This document shows, piece by piece, positions 25,531 through 34,970 of a DNA stretch of 64,000 nt; position 1 is the stretch's first letter, and every line of letters starts with the position of its first letter. A model generated the notes under the pieces. It had not been told where the DNA came from and searched no databases. It saw nothing but the letters and a program-made list of their open reading frames with translations. The translations under genes and the position numbers were made by a program. The DNA is taken from NCBI RefSeq assembly GCF_028290625.1, contig NZ_JAQGJM010000001.1, positions 124,001-188,000 on the forward strand, written 5' to 3'. The DNA comes from Devosia sp. (GTDB lineage: Bacteria > Pseudomonadota > Alphaproteobacteria > Rhizobiales > Devosiaceae).

Positions 25531-26757
25531 ATGAACATCGTCGTCTACGCGCATTCGATGGAGCTGGGCGGCAGCCAGTTCAACGCTATCGAGATTGGCC
25601 AGGCCACGCAGGCATTGGGCCATAACGTCCTGCTGCTGGCCGAAGATGGAGCGCTTTCCCCGATCGCCGAAAAAGCTGGCCTTGAACATATCCGGGTCAG
25701 CACGCGCAGGAGCAGGCCGTCTCCCGGGGTCATGAGTTCACTGACGCGGCTGGTCGAGCAGCGCGGCATCGATATCGTCCACGGCTACGAGTGGCCGCCT
25801 GCCGTTGATGCGTGGCTCGGGCCCCATCGGGTGCTGGGCACACCGGTAATGGCCACCGTTATGTCGGCGGCCGTCGCCCCCTTCCTGCCCCGGTCAATGC
25901 CGCTCGTCGTCGGGGTCGACTTGCTTCGCCAGCGGTGCCTCGATGACGGTTTTCAGTCGGTGGGGCTGATCGAGCCGCCGGTCGATGTGCATGCCAACAG
26001 TCCAGAATTCGATGGACTTGGCTTCCGCGCCAGCCTGCAGCTTGCTCCGGACACTACGCTAATCGTCGTGGTGTGCCGGCTCGTGCGCGAGCTGAAGCTG
26101 GAAGGCCTGCTGGTCGCCTGCCGGACAATCGGTCGCCTCGCAGCCGAGGGCCGAAGCGTGCATCTGGCAATCGTGGGCGACGGTCCCGCGCGCGCCGAGG
26201 TCGAAGCTGCGGCGGGTGCGGCGAACGCGATGAGCGGAACGCCTGTGGTCTCGCTCTTGGGAGAGCTTCAAGACCCGCGGCCCGCCTACGCTTCTGCTGA
26301 TATTGTCCTGGGCATGGGCGGCTCTGCGCTCCGCGGCCTGGCGTTTGGCAAGCCGCTGATCGTTCAGGGCGAGGCTGGATTCTGGAAGCTCTGCGATCCG
26401 ACCACGGTGTCCCAGTTTCTTGACGCGGGATGGTATGGGCTCGGCGGCGGCGAGGATGGCGGTGATGCCCTGCGCGGCGCGCTGGAACCGCTGATGAGCA
26501 ACGCGGCCCAGAGACAGCACCTGGGAGGGTTCGGCCGCCAGCTCATCGTCGATCGCTTCAGTCTTGAAAGCGCGGCGAGAACTCAGGTGTCGCTTTACGA
26601 AAAGGCGATTAGCCAATCGGCACGAGCGAAGGCGGGTGAGATCGCCCGCGTGTCCTGGGGGGTGGGTCGGCACTATGTGCGGCGCAGGCTCGCGCGCGCG
26701 TTTCGGCTCCCCACGCCGGCCGATGATTTCAACGCCCTCAAACGGCAGCGGCAGTAG
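25531..26757 (+). CDS. Glycosyltransferase family 4-like protein
   Basis: This 408-residue protein is of GT-B type. The N-terminal domain begins MNIVVYAHSMELGGSQFNAIEIGQ, with the GGSQ acceptor-side loop common in GT4 enzymes. The C-terminal domain has VCRLVRELKLEGLL, LAIVGDGPARAEVE, LLGELQDPRPAYASADIVLGMGGSALRGLAFGKP. The usual E-x7-E motif is not intact (the second glutamate region reads GMGGSALRGLAFG), so it is a divergent member. It may be cytosolic or peripheral to the membrane. Start 25531 has no strong ribosome-binding site. Confidence 0.7.
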   Translation: MNIVVYAHSMELGGSQFNAIEIGQATQALGHNVLLLAEDGALSPIAEKAGLEHIRVSTRRSRPSPGVMSSLTRLVEQRGIDIVHGYEWPPAVDAWLGPHRVLGTPVMATVMSAAVAPFLPRSMPLVVGVDLLRQRCLDDGFQSVGLIEPPVDVHANSPEFDGLGFRASLQLAPDTTLIVVVCRLVRELKLEGLLVACRTIGRLAAEGRSVHLAIVGDGPARAEVEAAAGAANAMSGTPVVSLLGELQDPRPAYASADIVLGMGGSALRGLAFGKPLIVQGEAGFWKLCDPTTVSQFLDAGWYGLGGGEDGGDALRGALEPLMSNAAQRQHLGGFGRQLIVDRFSLESAARTQVSLYEKAISQSARAKAGEIARVSWGVGRHYVRRRLARAFRLPTPADDFNALKRQRQ

Positions 26758-26996
26758 AAATTAGCCCAGCCGATTCAAGCCGCAGTCGCGCGAACGACAT
26801 TGGCTGTCGGTGAAGATAATGGCCTGGCGGCAGGCTCAGGCCCGCTCCCGCGGCAGCCCGTAAATCGAGCGGGTATGGCTTGATAAGCCGATCAGGTAAT
26901 CGTGCCGCCCCCAGCCCGCCGGTACGGTGTTACGGGCGCCGGTAATGAGCGCGGAACATTCGATTGTAGAGCAAGGGCTGGCAGACATTGTCATCA
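26758..26996. other. 239-base gap before the polymerase gene
   Basis: No clear gene. A minus-strand frame running through it ends with the residues YLIGLSSHTRSIYGLPRERA, which look protein-like, but the frame has no recognisable family or start and overlaps the wzy-like gene. It could be the remnant of a lost gene. Confidence 0.3.
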
Positions 26997-28460
26997 ATGG
27001 GGACCACCACCATAGGCCGCCGGAGTGTCGCGGATGCGACGGCCGCGGTGCTCGCACGGCGCGGATTACCTCCATCGCGAGCGGCGCGCTTGGCAAGCCG
27101 CAACACGGCCCCCGCCGAGGTTCAGGAAGCTGATGCCGAACAAGTCCGTCGCTGGCCGCCCCTACCGGTCCTGGCGTTCCTCATCGCCATGGTCATTCCC
27201 TGGCAATTTTATATAGGATCGGTGCACCTCACGAGCACACGCGCAGTGCTTCTCGTCACCCTCGTGCCGGCTATGCTGAAATGTGTCAGCGGTCAGGCTG
27301 GCGGCATTCGCCTGCCGGACGTAGCGGTGCTGCTGTTCGTCGTGTGGTGCGGCATCGCCACCGTGCAAGTTCATGGCATTGGCTACGCCATTGAGTCCGC
27401 CGGCATGTTGTTCATCGAGACCGGTGGCGCCTATTTCCTCGCACGCGCCTACATCCGGACGGAGCAGGACTTCTATGCGATGTGCAGGGCGCTGTTCTGG
27501 GTCGTCGCCTGCTTGCTGCCGTTCGCGTTCCTCGAAGCGGTTTCCAAGTCACCGGTGCTGTTGAACCTCTTCAGCAGCATCATGCCGAGCTATGACGTGC
27601 TGGGCTCCGAGCCTCGCTGGGGCTTGCGCCGAGCCCAGGCGGTCTTTCAGCATCCGATCCTCTTCGGGGTCTTTTGCGGCATCGCATTCGCGCCGACCTT
27701 CCTGGTGCTGGGATACGGCCGGCCCCTGATTGAGCGCTGGTCGAAAACCGCAATCGTGATGGGCGCTGCGTTTTTCAGCCTGTCCAGTGGGCCGATGACG
27801 GCCCTGGCACTGCAGGTCGCACTCCTCGGGTGGAACTGGGTGCTCAGGAGCTTTCCCGGCCGCTGGAAGCTGTTATGGGCCATTTTGGGCTCCATGTACC
27901 TGTTCCTGATCTTGTTCTCGCGCCAATCGCCGGCGCAGCATCTGATCAACCTTGTGGCGTTCGACAAGGGTTCTGCCTGGCAGCGCTTGCTGATCTGGAA
28001 CTACGGCACTGAATCCATCGCCGCCCACCCGTGGTTCGGCGTTGGATTTGGCGATTGGGCTCGCATGGCCGGGCAGACCTCCAGCGTGGACATGTTCTGG
28101 ATCATTTCCTCGCTGCGGCACGGCATCCTCGCGGGCGTGTTCCTGGCACTGACCTATCTGGGCGCCGGCTTCATGATTGGCTTCAGGCGTGGGCTGACGG
28201 CATCTCAGATACGGTGCAGGACCGCCTATCTTGTGGCCCTGTCGGGCTTTTTCGTCGCGGGTTGGACCGTTGATTTCTGGGGCGAGGTCTACACCGCCTT
28301 CTTCTTCATGATCGGTAGCGGACTTTGGCTGCTGACCACGCCCGGCAAGACGGATACGTCCCGGCGCGGATACGGAGCTAAGTCCAGGGAGCCGGTCGAG
28401 CGGGCCCCGCGCCAGCCGATCCTCAACCCGGAGCGGGGCGCTTCGGCGCCTCGACGGTGA
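26997..28460 (+). CDS. wzy: Wzy-like O-antigen/EPS polymerase (Wzy_C family)
   Basis: The 487-residue membrane protein has about 10-11 hydrophobic segments after a polar N-terminus of about 60 residues. The periplasmic-loop motif WNYGTESIAAHPWFGVGFGDW matches the PF04932 (Wzy_C/WaaL) pattern of polymerases. It would join undecaprenyl-linked repeat units at the periplasmic face. ATG 26997 was chosen over a TTG nine bases earlier; neither has a convincing ribosome-binding site. A basic, Pro-rich tail of about 40 residues is unusual. A ligase is a less likely alternative because export genes surround it. Confidence 0.78.
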   Translation: MGTTTIGRRSVADATAAVLARRGLPPSRAARLASRNTAPAEVQEADAEQVRRWPPLPVLAFLIAMVIPWQFYIGSVHLTSTRAVLLVTLVPAMLKCVSGQAGGIRLPDVAVLLFVVWCGIATVQVHGIGYAIESAGMLFIETGGAYFLARAYIRTEQDFYAMCRALFWVVACLLPFAFLEAVSKSPVLLNLFSSIMPSYDVLGSEPRWGLRRAQAVFQHPILFGVFCGIAFAPTFLVLGYGRPLIERWSKTAIVMGAAFFSLSSGPMTALALQVALLGWNWVLRSFPGRWKLLWAILGSMYLFLILFSRQSPAQHLINLVAFDKGSAWQRLLIWNYGTESIAAHPWFGVGFGDWARMAGQTSSVDMFWIISSLRHGILAGVFLALTYLGAGFMIGFRRGLTASQIRCRTAYLVALSGFFVAGWTVDFWGEVYTAFFFMIGSGLWLLTTPGKTDTSRRGYGAKSREPVERAPRQPILNPERGASAPRR

Positions 28461-28466
28461 GCGGTC

Positions 28467-29666
28467 ATGCTCCAGACCTCCCGGCCATTCACTTGCCTCA
28501 CCTTCTGCAGCCTTCCCTATGCGGGAGTGGGGTGGCCACAGAGCTGCGTGAGCATTCTTGCCGGTTTCGCCGGCACGCCTGTGGTTCCAACGCTGGTCCT
28601 GCCGCGCAGCCGGCTGCCATTGCCCGAGCCGATAAAAATGGTGTCCGCGCTGCCCCCGCCTCTTTCGGCGCTACCCTGGCGCCTGGTGGCCAACACTGGC
28701 TGGGCTCGTCTCGAGCAGCGCTTTGCGAGGCTCCTTGAGGAAGCTGACCCGGCCACGACCATTGCGTATTTTTGGCCGGGCGCCTCGCGCAAGCTGGTGC
28801 AGCGGGCAAAGGCGCGCGGCATCCTGACTGTCCGCGAGATGATTAATACGGCGCAGGCATCGGCGAAGCCGGCGCTCGACGCTGCCTATGCGCGCTTGGG
28901 CCTGCCACCGACCCACACGATCAGCATGGCCGCGGTCGAGGAGGAGATCGAGGAGCTTGCCCTCTACGATCTGGTTTTCGCCTCCAATGCACCATGCGAG
29001 GTCTCGCTGATCGACGCAGGCGTCCGTGCGGACCGGATATTCCCCACCAGCTTCGGCTGGTCGCCCCCCCGGTTTGAGCTTGGAATTGGCCACAGCACGG
29101 CGGCCGATCGAGGTCCCGGGACGGTCAAAATTCTGTTCGCCGGTTCGATCAGCGTCCGCAAGGGCGTCCCTACGCTCCTCGAAGCGTGGGAGAAGCTTAC
29201 GGTCGATGCCGAGCTGACACTCGTCGGCAATGTTGAGCCGGCGCTGGAGCCGCTGGTTTCCAGGGCGGTGGCGCGCGGTTCCGTGCGGGTCCTGCCCTTC
29301 ACGCGGGACATCGGAGCGCTCTACCGATCGCACGATGTATTCGTCTTCCCCACCGTCGAGGAAGGTGGTCCACAGGTGACGATCGAGGCGGGCGGCTGCG
29401 GGTTGCCGGTCATCACCACGCCCATGGGCGCTGCCCGGCTGGTGAAGGACGGCGTCAACGGCATCATTGTGCCCGCCGGTGCCGTGGAGCTGCTGAGCGC
29501 CGCGATCGCTTCCCTGGCGTCCGACCCCGGCCTGCGACAGCGCTATTCCCGGCGTATCGCCGCAGATGCGCAGGCGTTCACCTACGACAAGCTGGGCGCG
29601 GAGCGCGCACTGGCATTTATCGAGCGGCTGGAGCATCGGCATCCGGAGGTTGTAAGCTATGCATGA
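28467..29666 (+). CDS. Glycosyltransferase family 4
   Basis: This 399-residue GT-B enzyme has KILFAGSISVRKGVPTLLEAW as the start of the C-terminal nucleotide-binding domain, LYRSHDVFVFPTVEEGGPQV and IEAGGCGLPVITTPMGAARL as the E-x7-E donor site (Glu in VEEGGPQVTIEAGG), and LVKDGVNGIIVPAG. It starts six bases after the polymerase gene and overlaps the methyltransferase gene by eight, so it belongs to one operon. The donor sugar is unknown. Confidence 0.83.
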   Translation: MLQTSRPFTCLTFCSLPYAGVGWPQSCVSILAGFAGTPVVPTLVLPRSRLPLPEPIKMVSALPPPLSALPWRLVANTGWARLEQRFARLLEEADPATTIAYFWPGASRKLVQRAKARGILTVREMINTAQASAKPALDAAYARLGLPPTHTISMAAVEEEIEELALYDLVFASNAPCEVSLIDAGVRADRIFPTSFGWSPPRFELGIGHSTAADRGPGTVKILFAGSISVRKGVPTLLEAWEKLTVDAELTLVGNVEPALEPLVSRAVARGSVRVLPFTRDIGALYRSHDVFVFPTVEEGGPQVTIEAGGCGLPVITTPMGAARLVKDGVNGIIVPAGAVELLSAAIASLASDPGLRQRYSRRIAADAQAFTYDKLGAERALAFIERLEHRHPEVVSYA

Positions 29667-30600
29667 AGCCGTGGTGCCCTTCGAGCCGAGCCCCCCAAGC
29701 AAATTGCGCACGGCTTGGGACAAGCTCTTGTGGGGAATGCGCGCGGTCGGTCCCGGCCGGGTGCTGCAGGGCGGCGCGAGGCTTGCTCTACTGCAATTGC
29801 GTCACCCGCGGCGGTCGGAAGTCAGGTTGCGATCTGGAACTGTCATGGAATTCGACTACCCCAGCCAGTTCCCCCCAATGCTGGTGATGTTCGGCGACCT
29901 GGTCGATCCTGAATACGCCTTCCTGCGCGCCATCGCGCGCCCCGGCTGGACCATCGTCGATGTGGGTGCGGCGATTGGCCAGTTCACCCTGTTCGCGGCC
30001 GCCATCGGCGCCAGGGTCCATGCCTTCGAGCCGAGCGGCGCAAACGTCGCCACCCTTTTGCGCAACCTCAGGCGCAATGGGGTTGTGGAACGCGTAGATG
30101 TTTACCAGGCCGCACTCTCCAACACGACGGGCGAAGCGCGCTTCCAGACGGATGCACGCACCTGGCTAAGCCGATTGGATCGCTCGGACGGGGGCGAACT
30201 CGTTCCGGTGCAAAAGCTGGACGACACCATGCAGGAGCTTTCGCTATCCCATGTGTCGGTACTCAAGATCAACGTATCCGGTTACGAGCCGGCAGTGATG
30301 GAAGGCGCTTGGACCTTCCTTGGAGAGGGCAGGGCGGACATTCTGGTACTGCTGCTCGGCCTTGAATCCCTGCCCTGGTACGAAAAGATTGCCGGGCTCG
30401 GATACCGGTTCTTCTACTATCACCCTGGGCAGAAAACACTGCACGAAGTCACGGCCTTCGATGCGTCCAGCGTTCTCGATCACCGGCCCTGGCCTGCCCG
30501 TCACATCATCGCCTTGCGCTCCGTCGCGATCGATGAGGGTCTAGTCGCCGGCCTGAACATCCGTCCTCTCCAGAGCGGGTCTTCACATGACCGACACTAG
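29659..30600 (+). CDS. FkbM-family methyltransferase
   Basis: This 313-residue protein has SAM motif I TIVDVGAAIGQFTLFAA, the acidic residue in HAFEPSGANVATLLRNL, and the FkbM late motif VSVLKINVSGYEPAVMEGA, where the usual KIDVEG is changed to KINVSG. It probably O-methylates a sugar of the repeat unit or a non-reducing end. It overlaps both neighbours (8 and 14 bases), so all three are co-translated. The altered motif leaves activity open. Confidence 0.78.
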   Translation: MHEAVVPFEPSPPSKLRTAWDKLLWGMRAVGPGRVLQGGARLALLQLRHPRRSEVRLRSGTVMEFDYPSQFPPMLVMFGDLVDPEYAFLRAIARPGWTIVDVGAAIGQFTLFAAAIGARVHAFEPSGANVATLLRNLRRNGVVERVDVYQAALSNTTGEARFQTDARTWLSRLDRSDGGELVPVQKLDDTMQELSLSHVSVLKINVSGYEPAVMEGAWTFLGEGRADILVLLLGLESLPWYEKIAGLGYRFFYYHPGQKTLHEVTAFDASSVLDHRPWPARHIIALRSVAIDEGLVAGLNIRPLQSGSSHDRH

Positions 30601-31567
30601 CCATGACGAGTCCAGCACTGCAGAGTCCCCAGCAGAAGCGCGGCCACTAATTTCGGTCATCCTGCCGACCTACAATCGACTTCGAACCCTGCCCGACGCC
30701 ATCAGCAGCGTGCTGACTCAGTCGGTCAAGGACCTGGAACTGATTGTTGTCGACGATGCCTCCAGCGAAGACATCGAAGGCCTGATCGCCAGCATCGGCG
30801 ATCCCCGCCTCGTCTATGTCCGTCGTCCTCTCAATGGCGGTGCCGGCGCCGCGCGCAATACCGGCCTGTCCCATGCCAGGGGGCAATACATTGCCTTCCA
30901 GGACAGCGATGACTTGTGGCTTCCTGGCAAACTGGAATTTCAACTGGCAGCCTTCGTCGATCTGCCCGGCGAATTCGGTGTCGTCACCGGCCCGAAGATA
31001 TTGCATGGCCGCGACGGCTCCGGCCGTTTTGGTTCGGGCCAGGTGTGCGTGACGCCGTCGGCGGCGGGGCGGTTGCCGCGCGATGTGGATCAGGTGGATT
31101 GGATGCTGGGCGACAATCGCTTGAGCGTGCAATGTGCCATGTTCAGGTCCGACTGCATGCCGACACGGCAATGGTTTGATCCAGTTGCCGCGGCCAACGA
31201 GGACTACGAATTTGCCGTCCGGCTGGTCCAGCACGCCCGCATCCTGGAATACGCCGAGCCGCTGGTGCTCGGCGCAATATCGGAGGACAGCATCTCGCGA
31301 TCGCGACGGCGCCAGACGCTCGGCGACATCAGGATCATGAAAAACAACCGGCAATTGCTGCAGCGCTATGCGCCGCGCAAGGCCATGCTGATGCGCAACC
31401 TCGCCCGGTTCCTCATGAATGACGGCAAGCCGCGTCTGGCAGCGAAATTCCTTCTGGCAAGCGTGGCTCTCGATCCCCCGAGCGTGCTGACGGTCGCCGA
31501 TATCGCCTTGCGGAAGGTGCTGAGCTCGGTCAGACAACGCGTGGCGACGACGCAGCGCACGGCCTGA
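30587..31567 (+). CDS. Glycosyltransferase family 2
   Basis: The 326-residue GT-A protein has ISVILPTYNRLRTLPDAISSVL, ELIVVDDASSEDIEGL, GGAGAARNTGLSHARGQYIAFQDSDDLW (the DxD site) and an ED motif in AANEDYEFAVRL. These are the standard GT2 hallmarks. It ends the plus-strand transferase operon and converges on the 2OG-oxygenase gene. It is presumably cytosolic or membrane-peripheral; donor and linkage are unknown. Confidence 0.85.
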   Translation: MTDTSHDESSTAESPAEARPLISVILPTYNRLRTLPDAISSVLTQSVKDLELIVVDDASSEDIEGLIASIGDPRLVYVRRPLNGGAGAARNTGLSHARGQYIAFQDSDDLWLPGKLEFQLAAFVDLPGEFGVVTGPKILHGRDGSGRFGSGQVCVTPSAAGRLPRDVDQVDWMLGDNRLSVQCAMFRSDCMPTRQWFDPVAAANEDYEFAVRLVQHARILEYAEPLVLGAISEDSISRSRRRQTLGDIRIMKNNRQLLQRYAPRKAMLMRNLARFLMNDGKPRLAAKFLLASVALDPPSVLTVADIALRKVLSSVRQRVATTQRTA

Positions 31568-31597
31568 TGCTTGCAGCCTTGCCTGGAGTTGAGCGTG

Positions 31598-32677
31598 TCA
31601 GCCCCTGTTCGGCGCCTGCGCGCTCGCAGCCATCCTGTTGGCATTGTCGTCGCGAACCCGCTGGGCTTCCTCGTCATAGAGGAAGGAGAGGAATGCATAC
31701 CTGGTGCCGCTGGTTACCGGCGTGACCTCATGCAGGAGCGAGCAGGAGAAGACCACCGCGCTGCCGACGCCCGGCCGGTAAGTCTTGGTGCTGAACTCAG
31801 GAAAGGCGAGGTTACCCCCCTCATAGGCACTGTTCAGGTTTATCGTGACCGCAAATCGCCTGTGAGCCACGAGAGGTGCCGTGTTGTCGCGGTGGGCATG
31901 AAAGTGGCCGCCCTCGGCCGCCTCGTAGCACCCCACCAGATAGCGCTCGATACGCGTCGTGCGGAACTGAAATGCCCTGTGTATCATTGGCAGGAGCCGG
32001 CGAACCAGCAACTCCCGGCATTCCTGCACGGTCTGCTCGTTGGATATGTACCAGTCCAGGCGTTTGCGGAATGCGGGGTCGAACCGCTCCACCACCTTTC
32101 CGGCGTTCTCGACCGCGCCGATCTCCCGCCCGCCGTTCGCCTCATAGCCATCGATCAAGCCCGCACAGAAGTCTGTGTCGAACACCCCGGGGACGATGAG
32201 CACCGGGGCGTCATGAGCCTGTGGCGGATGCGTCCGCCGGGCCTCGATCAGTGGCAGGATACGAGCTGCAATCTGCTCGGCGCCCGAAGCGATCTCGACC
32301 ACCTGCAGGGCTGGGCTCAGCACAAACGCCGTGCTGGCCATTCCACTGGGATCATCCGAGGATTCAAGGCCATACCGTTTGGCCAAGGCACCGTTCTGGT
32401 CATGTCCGAAATGCCAATCTGCCTTGGTCGCGAGCTGCGGGGGGATGCCTGCCTCTGCCATGCCCAGGGCGATCAGGATCGCATGGCCTGTTCCGAACGC
32501 TTCGCCATGCCGGGCGAAGTCGTCCAGCACTCTTTGCGCGTCCTGGCCGGTTGACGAGCCGTAGAACAGCAAGACGATGTCACGTCCGGCCAGTTCATCG
32601 AGAACAACCCGCCCCGCGCCACCAGATTGTGACACCGAAAACCATGGTGCGGGCTCTCCGACCTTCAACATCGACAT
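31598..32677 (-). CDS. Redoxin-like domain fused to a 2-oxoglutarate/Fe(II) oxygenase
   Basis: The protein has 359 residues. Residues about 1-145 read as a peroxiredoxin/AhpC-TSA-like fold (VGEPAPWFSV, LAGRDIVLLFYGSS, STAFVLSPALQVVEI), but the peroxidatic cysteine position holds no cysteine. Residues about 160-345 are a prolyl-4-hydroxylase-type 2OG oxygenase: iron ligands His262 and Asp264 in HFHAHRDNT, His316 in SLLHEV and the 2OG-binding Arg326 in SGTRYAF. All catalytic residues are present. Its substrate, protein or sugar, is unknown. It faces the transferase operon and is divergent from rfbB, with its own promoter region. Confidence 0.8.
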   Translation of the reverse strand: MSMLKVGEPAPWFSVSQSGGAGRVVLDELAGRDIVLLFYGSSTGQDAQRVLDDFARHGEAFGTGHAILIALGMAEAGIPPQLATKADWHFGHDQNGALAKRYGLESSDDPSGMASTAFVLSPALQVVEIASGAEQIAARILPLIEARRTHPPQAHDAPVLIVPGVFDTDFCAGLIDGYEANGGREIGAVENAGKVVERFDPAFRKRLDWYISNEQTVQECRELLVRRLLPMIHRAFQFRTTRIERYLVGCYEAAEGGHFHAHRDNTAPLVAHRRFAVTINLNSAYEGGNLAFPEFSTKTYRPGVGSAVVFSCSLLHEVTPVTSGTRYAFLSFLYDEEAQRVRDDNANRMAASAQAPNRG

Positions 32678-33045
32678 TTCATGCCCTCATATGACGGTGG
32701 ATCTGTCTCCTGGAATTCTGCAGTTCCTGCCGAAGTGCTCGAAACACCAATCCATGACGACCGCTATGTGGCGGGCGTGTGACGCTCATACCGAAGCGGC
32801 CCGCTCCAGCGAGGGCAGAGGAAAACTGGTAGCATCAGCCTAGTCGACGTGCACAGAAGGGCACGATTGCTAAAACGAGCTAGCTGCCCGCGAGCGGGGC
32901 CCTCCCGCCTGCCCTCTGGGGCACCAATTGGTCTGGATAGCTCGTAAGACCTAAGCAACTCCGGCAATTGCGTCTGTCCAAATTCTCGATCTACTTCAAG
33001 CATTAAGGGGCTTTCCGCCACGACAAATGCACGAAGGGGACGGCA
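32678..33045. promoter_or_regulatory. Divergent intergenic region, oxygenase / rfbB
   Basis: This 368-base gap holds no recognisable gene. AAGGGG six bases before 33046 is the ribosome-binding site of rfbB. Promoters in both directions are expected; no clear operator is seen. Confidence 0.4.
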
Positions 33046-34089
33046 ATGACGATACTGGTGACGGGCGGCGCCGGCTTTATTGGGTCCAACTTCATCCATG
33101 AATGGCTGGCCCATGGCGATGAGCCGGTGATCAACCTCGACAAGCTGACCTATGCGGGCAATCTCGACAACCTGCGCGATATCGAGGACTCGCCGCGCTA
33201 CGTTTTTGCCCAGCTAGACATCGCCGACTATTCCCAGGTGAGCGCCTGGCTGGCCAATTTCGACGTCCGCGCCATCGTGCACTTCGCCGCCGAAAGCCAT
33301 GTCGATCGGTCGATCGACGGGCCGTTGAGCTTTGTCGAGACCAATGTGGTTGGCACCACAATGCTGTTGCAGGCGGCATTGGAACATTGGCGCAAGCGCC
33401 ATAATTTCCGGTTCCTGCATGTGTCGACCGACGAGGTGTTTGGCTCGCTCGAGCCGGACGATCCCGCATTCGTGGAAACCAGTCCCTATCGGCCCAACAG
33501 CCCCTATGCGGCCAGCAAGGCGGCTTCGGACCACCTGGTGCGAGCCTATGGCGAGACCTATGGCCTGCCGGTGCTGACCACGCATTGCTCGAACAATTAC
33601 GGGCCCTACCACTTCCCGGAAAAGCTCATTCCATTGCTGATCCACAATGCGACGACCGGCAAGGATTTGCCGCTTTACGGCGACGGGCAGCAGGTGCGCG
33701 ACTGGCTTTATGTGGCCGATCACTGTCGCGCGCTGCGCATAGTCCTGGCCGACGGGCGGCCGGGTGAGACCTACAATATCGGCGGCAATGCGGAGCGGCA
33801 GAACATCGCGGTCGCGCGCACCATCTGTACCATGCTGGATGACTATCTGCCGCTGCTCGATGGTCGCTCCTATAGCGACCAGATCGTGCTGGTGCGGGAC
33901 CGGCCGGGGCATGACCGGCGCTATGCGATCAACAGCACCAAGCTGCGTTCCGAACTGGGCTGGAAGCCGCTCGAGACCTTCGAGAGCGGCATCGCCAGGA
34001 CGGTGCAGTGGTACATCGAGCATCGAGAATGGACCGCCGCCGTGACCGGGGGCAGTTACCGCGACTGGGTCGCAAGGCAGTACACATGA
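33046..34089 (+). CDS. rfbB: dTDP-glucose 4,6-dehydratase
   Basis: This 347-residue extended SDR has ILVTGGAGFIGSNFIHEW, the STDEVFGSL motif holding the catalytic Asp/Glu, YAASKAASDHLV with the Tyr/Lys pair, and NNYGPYHFPEKLIPL typical of RmlB. It converts dTDP-glucose to dTDP-4-keto-6-deoxyglucose, step two of dTDP-L-rhamnose synthesis. It is first in an rfbBDAC operon in which each gene overlaps the next by four bases (ATGA). Confidence 0.95.
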   Translation: MTILVTGGAGFIGSNFIHEWLAHGDEPVINLDKLTYAGNLDNLRDIEDSPRYVFAQLDIADYSQVSAWLANFDVRAIVHFAAESHVDRSIDGPLSFVETNVVGTTMLLQAALEHWRKRHNFRFLHVSTDEVFGSLEPDDPAFVETSPYRPNSPYAASKAASDHLVRAYGETYGLPVLTTHCSNNYGPYHFPEKLIPLLIHNATTGKDLPLYGDGQQVRDWLYVADHCRALRIVLADGRPGETYNIGGNAERQNIAVARTICTMLDDYLPLLDGRSYSDQIVLVRDRPGHDRRYAINSTKLRSELGWKPLETFESGIARTVQWYIEHREWTAAVTGGSYRDWVARQYT

Positions 34090-34970
34090 GGGTTTTGATC
34101 CTGGGAGGGTCGGGTCAGGTGGGATGGGAATTGCAGCGGTCGCTGGCGTCATTGGGCGAGGTATTCGTGGCACCGCGCGCGGCGCTCGATCTCTGCGATC
34201 CCGGCAGCGTCGGGCGGATAATGGGAGAACGCCGACCCGACGCTGTCGTCAATGCGGCCGCCTATACGGCCGTGGATGACGCCGAAACGCATCCCCAGCA
34301 GGCCGATGCGATAAACCACCGGGCGGTGGATATGCTGGCGCGGCTGGCGGCCAGTCAGGGGTGCTGGCTGGTGCATTATTCGAGCGACTATGTGTTCGAC
34401 GGCAGTGGCCGCGATCCGTTCGCCGAGACCAGCCCGACCGGACCGCTCAACGAATATGGTCGCAGCAAGCTCGCGGGAGACGAGGCGATTGCGGCTTCGG
34501 GCTGCAAGCACCTGATCTTACGAACCTCATGGGTGCACGCGCCACGGGGCAAGAACTTCGTTCGCAGCATCCTCAAACTGGCGCGCGAGCGCGATCACCT
34601 GCGGGTCGTTTCGGACCAGCACGGCGCCCCGACCAGCGCCGAACTTATTGCCGACGTCACCGCACGGGCACTGGAGCAGACAATGCGCAACGAGGCCCAA
34701 TCGGGCACCTATCATATCGCGGCCGCCGGCGAGACCAGCTGGCACGGCATTGCCCGGCACGTCGTGACCGAAGCGAGCCGGCTGGGAGCGGATCTGAAGC
34801 TGGAGCCCGAGGCCATCGAGGCCATCGGGTCGGCGGATTATCCGACCCCCGCGGTCCGGCCGCTTAACTCACGGCTGCAAACGAAAAGGCTTCGAGACGC
34901 GTTCGGACTGACCCTGCCGGATTGGCAACAGGGCGTTGGGCGCACTGTCGCCGAGCTGGTGGCAGCATGA
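34086..34970 (+). CDS. rfbD: dTDP-4-dehydrorhamnose reductase
   Basis: The 294-residue SDR has [37 protein letters not shown], the catalytic [12 protein letters not shown] and [12 protein letters not shown] (Tyr/Lys), and [15 protein letters not shown]. It performs the last step to dTDP-L-rhamnose with NAD(P)H. The start is the ATG overlapping the rfbB stop; the frame is open further upstream, but the family begins here. Confidence 0.94.
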   Translation: MRVLILGGSGQVGWELQRSLASLGEVFVAPRAALDLCDPGSVGRIMGERRPDAVVNAAAYTAVDDAETHPQQADAINHRAVDMLARLAASQGCWLVHYSSDYVFDGSGRDPFAETSPTGPLNEYGRSKLAGDEAIAASGCKHLILRTSWVHAPRGKNFVRSILKLARERDHLRVVSDQHGAPTSAELIADVTARALEQTMRNEAQSGTYHIAAAGETSWHGIARHVVTEASRLGADLKLEPEAIEAIGSADYPTPAVRPLNSRLQTKRLRDAFGLTLPDWQQGVGRTVAELVAA

